Source of the DNA: Desulfobacteraceae bacterium
Lineage (GTDB): Bacteria > Desulfobacterota > DSM-4660 > Desulfatiglandales > Desulfatiglandaceae
Length of the DNA stretch: 10,579 nt
Direction: 5' to 3'
NCBI GenBank assembly: GCA_030597505.1
Contig: JAUVRS010000063.1
Location: 1-10,579 of the forward strand
The translations under genes were made by a program, and so were the position numbers. The notes beneath the pieces were generated by a model that searched no databases, was not told the origin of the DNA, and saw only the letters and a list, made by a program, of their open reading frames with translations. Positions within the stretch are counted from its first letter, which is position 1. Every line of letters starts with the position of its first letter. Of the stretch, positions 6,850 through 10,579 are shown one piece after another.

Positions 6850-6981
6850 GATTTTAGATTTTAGATTTCAGATTTTGGATTAATAGAATTAATTCAAACT
6901 CACTAAAACCTCATGATTGATGTTGAATTCGCTTTCACTTCGAGGTTTTCGTTCAGAGACTAACTAGAAAAGAGGACTGAC
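6829..6981 (+). other. Intergenic region upstream of the second oxidoreductase block
   Basis: This 153-base gap holds most of the terminator and the heptamers. It also has a perfect 10-bp palindrome GAATTAATTC (6886-6895) and an inverted repeat AAAACCTC (6905-6912) / GAGGTTTT (6942-6949) with a 29-base spacer. It ends with an AGAGGA ribosome site (6971-6976) for the GTG at 6982. A promoter is expected here if the terminator works, but no convincingly spaced -35/-10 pair was found. The inverted repeats could be operator-like sites or weak RNA structure. Confidence 0.5.
6850..6884. repeat. Tandem heptamers of the GATTTTA type
   Basis: Five consecutive 7-base units begin with GATT: GATTTTA (6850), GATTTTA (6857), GATTTCA (6864), GATTTTG (6871) and the degenerate GATTAAT (6878). 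They directly follow the terminator stem and may supply its T-rich tail. Similar short AT-rich tandem heptamers occur between genes in some Desulfobacterota genomes, as I recall. That is a weak taxonomic hint only. Confidence 0.7.
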
Positions 6982-8727
6982 GTGGCTAAATTAGCGTGTA
7001 TTGACCCGGAAAAGATCATTCCTATCTCCCATTCCACGACGGAAGTATTCAAGACAGGTACTTGGGCCACCGCACGACCAGAGTACCGTGAAAAGGTTTC
7101 AGCCTGTCGTGCAGCCTGTCCTGCGGGAAACAATATCACGGGAGCCCTTTATAAGGTCTCGCAGGGGGATTTCGACGGTGCATTACGTCTGTTTCTGGAA
7201 GAAACGGCACTCCCCGGGGTTTGTGGAAGGGTCTGCTACCATCGTTGCCAGATTGATTGCAATCGGGGGCAGTGGGACCAGACCGTTCAAATTCGTGCGG
7301 TGGAACGTGCTGCATCAGAATTGGGCACGGCTCAACCGCAGATCCTGACAGACGATGGTAACGGTCATCCTGTGGCCGTCATCGGTTCCGGCCCTGCAGG
7401 GCTTTCGGCCGCCTATCATCTGGCAAGAATGGGGCATCCGGTAGATCTCTGGGAGGGAGAAGACAAACCGGGAGGATTGCTCCGGTGGGGGATTCCCCAA
7501 TACCGGCTGCCGCAGAAAGTATTGGAAGACGATCTGGCGCGCATCTTCTCGCTGGGGATCCAGATGCGTACAGGTACCCTTGTTGACGGAAAAAACCTGG
7601 CAGAAATCCGAAGAAAAAACGAGGCTGTTTTTATTGCTACAGGTGCTCAAGAAATTTTGGGTGTTGACATCCCCGGATTTAAGCTTCCGGGGGTAGATCT
7701 TGGCGTTGACTTTCTCAGGGATGTTCGAAGGGGGACGTTGAAGGACCTCCGGGGGAGAGTGGTGGTGATCGGTGGGGGAAACGTTGCCATTGATGCGGCA
7801 CTGACTGCCGGTAAACTGGGTGCGGATCAGGTGGACCTGGTGTGTCTTGAACAGCGTGTGGAAATGCCGGCCCATGAGCGGGAGTGTGACGACGCCCTGG
7901 AGGAGGGTGTCCTGTTCCACAACGGGTGGGGCCCGAAATGCATTCTTGAGGAGGGTGGATGTCTGGCGGGGGTCCAATTTGTGAAATGCACTTCGGTGTT
8001 TAACAAGGAAGGGGCTTTTGACCCCAAATTTGATGAATCCGAGACACTGATCAGGGATGCGAACCGGGTTATCGTTGCGATCGGACAGGCGCCGGATCAC
8101 TCTTTTTTTAGAGAAAGCGGTCTCATTGAGGGAGATCCAGGGAGTGCCCTACCGGTAGATGCTGGTACCATGGAGACTTCAAGGCCAGGGGTTTTCGCGG
8201 GAGGGGATTTTATCAGGACACCGGGTTCAGTGGTGGAGGCCATTGGAGCGGGAAAGCGGGCGGCCCTTGCCATCCATCTCCAGACCGTGGGAAAATCCTT
8301 TGGGGAAGCCGAAGCAAAGGTGCGGCTGGGAGAAGGCCCTTCGTTTTCCATCCACGCGTTATTTCATAACCGGAAGGATTGGGATCCGAGGAAGGTGGTC
8401 AGATTCGAAGATCTTGAACCCCTGTTCCTGGACCACCGGCCGCCGACAGCGTTGCCACGTCTTGAACTGGAACTGCGACGAAAGGGTTTTGAGGAAGTTG
8501 ATCTCCCTTTGAGCGCAGAAGAGGCGGTCCTGGCGGCGGAGCGGTGTTTTTTTTGCGGTACCTGCACAGAGTGCGATCGCTGTTTCATCTACTGCCCCGA
8601 CCTGAGCATCATACCGCCTGGAGGAGAGTTCCGTACCTATAGGTCTGATTCAGATTATTGCAAGGGGTGCGCCGTGTGTGAGGCAGTCTGCCCTAGGGGC
8701 GTGATAAGCATGGACGAGGGGATATGA
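6982..8727 (+). CDS. GltD-like FAD/NAD(P) oxidoreductase fused to a 2x[4Fe-4S] ferredoxin (delta) domain
   Basis: This 581-residue fusion is predicted to link the 2-oxoacid oxidoreductase to NAD(P). The N-terminal domain has cysteines 42, 46, 81, 85, 89 and 93, including a CGRVC stretch like the Fe-S domain of glutamate synthase small subunit; the usual earlier CxxC pair is absent. FAD binding is shown by VAVIGSGPAG (GSGPAG at 135-140), then a PGGLLRWGIPQYRLP region. NAD(P) binding is shown by VVVIGGGNVAIDAA (264-269). The AGGDF motif further on is typical of this flavoprotein family. The C-terminus has two CxxCxxCxxxCP sets, Cys528/531/534/538 and Cys560/563/566/570, matching a PorD-type delta subunit. 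Extra Cys522 and Cys525 precede them. GTG 6982 has an AGAGGA site five bases upstream. The stop overlaps the alpha gene (ATGA). A run of eight T (8547-8554) lies at the domain junction. Confidence 0.9.
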   Translation: MAKLACIDPEKIIPISHSTTEVFKTGTWATARPEYREKVSACRAACPAGNNITGALYKVSQGDFDGALRLFLEETALPGVCGRVCYHRCQIDCNRGQWDQTVQIRAVERAASELGTAQPQILTDDGNGHPVAVIGSGPAGLSAAYHLARMGHPVDLWEGEDKPGGLLRWGIPQYRLPQKVLEDDLARIFSLGIQMRTGTLVDGKNLAEIRRKNEAVFIATGAQEILGVDIPGFKLPGVDLGVDFLRDVRRGTLKDLRGRVVVIGGGNVAIDAALTAGKLGADQVDLVCLEQRVEMPAHERECDDALEEGVLFHNGWGPKCILEEGGCLAGVQFVKCTSVFNKEGAFDPKFDESETLIRDANRVIVAIGQAPDHSFFRESGLIEGDPGSALPVDAGTMETSRPGVFAGGDFIRTPGSVVEAIGAGKRAALAIHLQTVGKSFGEAEAKVRLGEGPSFSIHALFHNRKDWDPRKVVRFEDLEPLFLDHRPPTALPRLELELRRKGFEEVDLPLSAEEAVLAAERCFFCGTCTECDRCFIYCPDLSIIPPGGEFRTYRSDSDYCKGCAVCEAVCPRGVISMDEGI

Positions 8728-9872
8728 AAAAATTTATATCGGGAAATCACGCAGTGGCAGAAGCCGTGAGGCTCTGCCGAACGCAAATTGTGGCGGCCTA
8801 CCCGATCACGCCCCAAACTCCAATTTATGAAAAGCTTTCGGAGTTGGAGGCTGGCGGTGAACTGGGTGGGATCATGATGCGTATGGAATCGGAACATTCG
8901 GCCATGGCCGCATGCCTGTCTGCTTCATTGCCGGGTGTCCGGACCTTTACAGCCACATCGTCCCAAGGGCTTGCACTGATGCACGAGATGCTCCATTTTG
9001 CCTCAGGGTCCCGGAGTTCGGTAGTCATGGCCAATGTGAACAGGACGCTCGCTGCTCCCTGGGCATTCTGGAGCGACCAGACGGACAGCCTCTCCCAGCG
9101 CGACACCGGATGGATTCAGATCTATTGTGAAGACAACCAGGAAGCCCTGGACTCGGTGATTCAGGCCTTTCGCATCGCAGAAAAGGTCCTCCTTCCGTGT
9201 ATGGTTGTTCTGGAGGCACATTATATTTCTCATTTTATGGAACCAGTGGACGTGCCGGATCAGACGCAAGTGGACCGTTTTGTACCCCCCGTGGATATCC
9301 CGCGCAGGTTTGAAGTGGATAACCCTCGATTTTCTCTGGGCGTGGTGAACCAGAAGCAATACCGTGATTTCCGGCGTCTCAGCCAGGAGGCCATGGAACT
9401 GGCCCTGGAAGTCATCGAGGATGTGGACAAGGAGTTCGCCCGCACCTTCGGCAGAGGATATGGTATGGTCGAGGCCGTGGATACGGAGGACGCTGACCTG
9501 GTTCTGGTAACCACGGCAACCATTACTTCCACGGCAAGGGCGACGCTGCCCATATTACGGAAGAAAGGCCTCAAGATCGGATTGGTGAAAATCAGGGTTT
9601 TCAGACCGTTTCCCACACAAGCACTTCGCAAAATCCTTGATAGCGTATCCAAGATCGCAGTCATTGAGAGAAATATTTCTCTGGGCCGAGAAGGGATCTT
9701 TTGTTCCGAGTTGAAAGCCGCCCTAGCCAATAGCCCGGTGCGGCAGCAGATACAGGGATATCTTGCGGGGATTGGCGGAACTGACGTGGATCCCGGGATG
9801 ATAGAGCGTATCGTTGTGGATGCCATGGAGCGAAAAGAAGCCATGGACGGGCCCATTTGGATGACGGAGTAA
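8724..9872 (+). CDS. 2-oxoacid:acceptor oxidoreductase, alpha subunit
   Basis: This is the alpha (PorA/KorA/VorA-like) subunit, 382 residues, the normal length for the four-subunit enzyme type. It pairs with the beta subunit to form the thiamine-diphosphate active site that decarboxylates a 2-oxoacid to acyl-CoA. Hallmarks are SGNHAVAEAVRLCRTQIVAAYPITPQT (YPITPQT at 26-32), MESEHSAMAACLSAS, then FTATSSQGLALMHEML. The middle has APWAFWSDQTDSLSQRDTGW and EDNQEALDSVIQAFRIAE, and the C-terminal swivel-type domain has LVTTATITSTARA and KIRVFRPFP. Its ATG overlaps the previous stop as ATGA, indicating tight coupling to the fused flavoprotein. No separate delta gene is present because that domain is in the fusion. 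Residue choice does not let me tell pyruvate, branched-chain, 2-oxoglutarate or aryl substrates apart. Confidence 0.93.
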   Translation: MKKFISGNHAVAEAVRLCRTQIVAAYPITPQTPIYEKLSELEAGGELGGIMMRMESEHSAMAACLSASLPGVRTFTATSSQGLALMHEMLHFASGSRSSVVMANVNRTLAAPWAFWSDQTDSLSQRDTGWIQIYCEDNQEALDSVIQAFRIAEKVLLPCMVVLEAHYISHFMEPVDVPDQTQVDRFVPPVDIPRRFEVDNPRFSLGVVNQKQYRDFRRLSQEAMELALEVIEDVDKEFARTFGRGYGMVEAVDTEDADLVLVTTATITSTARATLPILRKKGLKIGLVKIRVFRPFPTQALRKILDSVSKIAVIERNISLGREGIFCSELKAALANSPVRQQIQGYLAGIGGTDVDPGMIERIVVDAMERKEAMDGPIWMTE

Positions 9873-9957
9873 ACAACTCAAAAACAGCTGAACCCCACTC
9901 GAGATTATTGAGAATTTACGAGACAAACCATTTAACGCTCGTTTTTGAGGAAGGCTG
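9873..9957 (+). other. Alpha-beta intergenic spacer with an inverted repeat touching the beta ribosome site
   Basis: This is the only sizeable gap inside the second block (85 bases). CTCAAAAAC at 9877-9885 is the exact reverse complement of GTTTTTGAG at 9941-9949, with a 55-base spacer; the 3' copy includes the first bases of the GAGGAAGG ribosome site (9947-9954). A palindrome CTCGAG is at 9898-9903. If the long-range pairing forms, it could limit beta translation, but nine mostly A-T pairs over a 55-base loop is weak. No promoter was recognised. Confidence 0.4.
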
Positions 9958-10579
9958 ATGCTGACAGAAACCTCTCGTCCTACAGAAGTGATGCGGCCGG
10001 GTCACCTGGCCTGTCCTGGCTGTGGCCTTGCAATGGGCATGCGAATGGTCCTGCGCGCTCTAGGTAATCACGCAGTCGTGGTCGTTGTCCCCTCTTGCGT
10101 GGCCATCGTTTCCGGACCTTTTCCAAATGCGGCCCTTGATGTCCCGCTTTTTCATTCTGCCTTTGAGATCGCAGCACCCACAGCAGCGGGCATTTCCAAT
10201 GCACTAAAGGTCCAAGGCAAAGACGATATCCCTGTCCTGGCATTTGCGGGGGACGGCGGGACGTTTGACATTGGTCTGCAATCCTTGTCCGGTGCTGCCG
10301 ACCGAAACGAAGATCTGATATATGTCTGTATGGACAATGAGGGCTATATGAACACGGGTATCCAGGTGAGTTCGGCTACCCCTCGTTTTGCCTGGACAGG
10401 AACCTCACCTACGGGGAACACCCGCAGAAAAAAACAGATCATGGAGATTATGGCCGCCCATCGGATTCCCTATGCCGCTACGGCCTGTGTCGGTTTTCCC
10501 GAGGATCTGATGAACAAGGTCAAGCGGGCCAAAGAGATTCGTGGGACCCGATTTATTCACATACTGTCACCATGCCCAA
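9958..10579 (+). CDS. 2-oxoacid:acceptor oxidoreductase, beta subunit (3' end beyond window)
   Basis: This is the thiamine-diphosphate and [4Fe-4S]-binding beta (PorB/KorB/VorB-like) subunit. It is incomplete: 207 codons are visible with no stop before the edge, against a usual length of roughly 280-330. The ATG at 9958 has a strong GAGGAAGG site (9947-9954). The first two cluster cysteines are in LACPGCG (Cys19, Cys22), the third in VVPSC (Cys47), and the fourth at Cys206 in the last visible residues, HILSPCP. The thiamine-diphosphate/Mg motif runs from GDGGTFDIGLQSL (from residue 98) to DNEGYMNTG (to 134). Nearly all catalytic elements are therefore present and the enzyme should be active. 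A long in-frame run with no break argues against a pseudogene. Confidence 0.93.
   Translation, partial: MLTETSRPTEVMRPGHLACPGCGLAMGMRMVLRALGNHAVVVVVPSCVAIVSGPFPNAALDVPLFHSAFEIAAPTAAGISNALKVQGKDDIPVLAFAGDGGTFDIGLQSLSGAADRNEDLIYVCMDNEGYMNTGIQVSSATPRFAWTGTSPTGNTRRKKQIMEIMAAHRIPYAATACVGFPEDLMNKVKRAKEIRGTRFIHILSPCP

Noticed and set aside
6875..6950. Possible -35 boxes (TTGGAT, TTGATG, TTGAAT) before the fusion gene
   Set aside because: None has an acceptable -10 box at 16-18 bases, so no promoter is called although one may exist.
7315..8100. Minus-strand open frame of 261 codons inside the flavoprotein gene
   Set aside because: It is antisense to the FAD and NAD(P) motifs. The translation is rich in His, Arg and Pro without a fold-like pattern, as expected from an antisense frame.

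Overview
The window is a dense, one-directional (+ strand) metabolic region of about 50-55% GC by eye. It most likely comes from an anaerobic bacterium. The oxygen-sensitive 2-oxoacid oxidoreductase, the GltD-like/ferredoxin fusion, the Liv-type transporter and the GATTTTA-type intergenic heptamers would all suit a Desulfobacterota (former Deltaproteobacteria) genome. That taxonomic call is an inference without a marker gene.

Layout. Positions 1-147 hold a leader with a plausible sigma-70 promoter. Positions 148-4733 encode a complete five-gene high-affinity amino-acid-type ABC transporter in the order binding protein, LivH, LivM, LivG, LivF. The stop/start pairs of the last four genes overlap. 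A strong two-part hairpin lies between the binding protein and livH. At 4752-6114 follow a RidA-family imine deaminase and an L-aspartate dehydrogenase-like (NadX/DUF108) enzyme. A doubtful small ORF fills most of the next gap. At 6277-6828 is the gamma subunit of a 2-oxoacid:acceptor oxidoreductase, and a perfect 10-bp inverted repeat at its stop codon probably ends the first transcript. After a 153-bp gap with tandem heptamers, a second block (6982 to the window end) encodes a GltD-like FAD/NAD(P) protein fused to a two-cluster ferredoxin, then the alpha subunit, then a beta subunit cut off by the window edge.

How the genes may work together (inference). The Liv transporter imports an amino acid or similar small acid. 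The NadX-like enzyme oxidatively deaminates an amino acid to its imine, and the RidA protein hydrolyses the imine to a 2-oxoacid and ammonia. The thiamine-diphosphate/Fe-S oxidoreductase (alpha, beta, gamma, fused delta) then decarboxylates a 2-oxoacid to an acyl-CoA. The fused flavoprotein would pass the electrons to NAD(P) rather than leave them on free ferredoxin. The substrate cannot be read from the sequence. Relatives with a FAD/NAD(P) subunit include the 2-oxoglutarate:NADP and phenylglyoxylate:NAD oxidoreductases of anaerobic aromatic degraders.

The most notable points are the flavoprotein-ferredoxin fusion and split gene order of the oxidoreductase, the transport-dehydrogenase-imine hydrolase-oxidoreductase gene order, and the complementary loss of key motifs in LivG and LivF. 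I saw no mobile element, CRISPR array, tRNA or rRNA. Nothing here proves an entirely new class of system.
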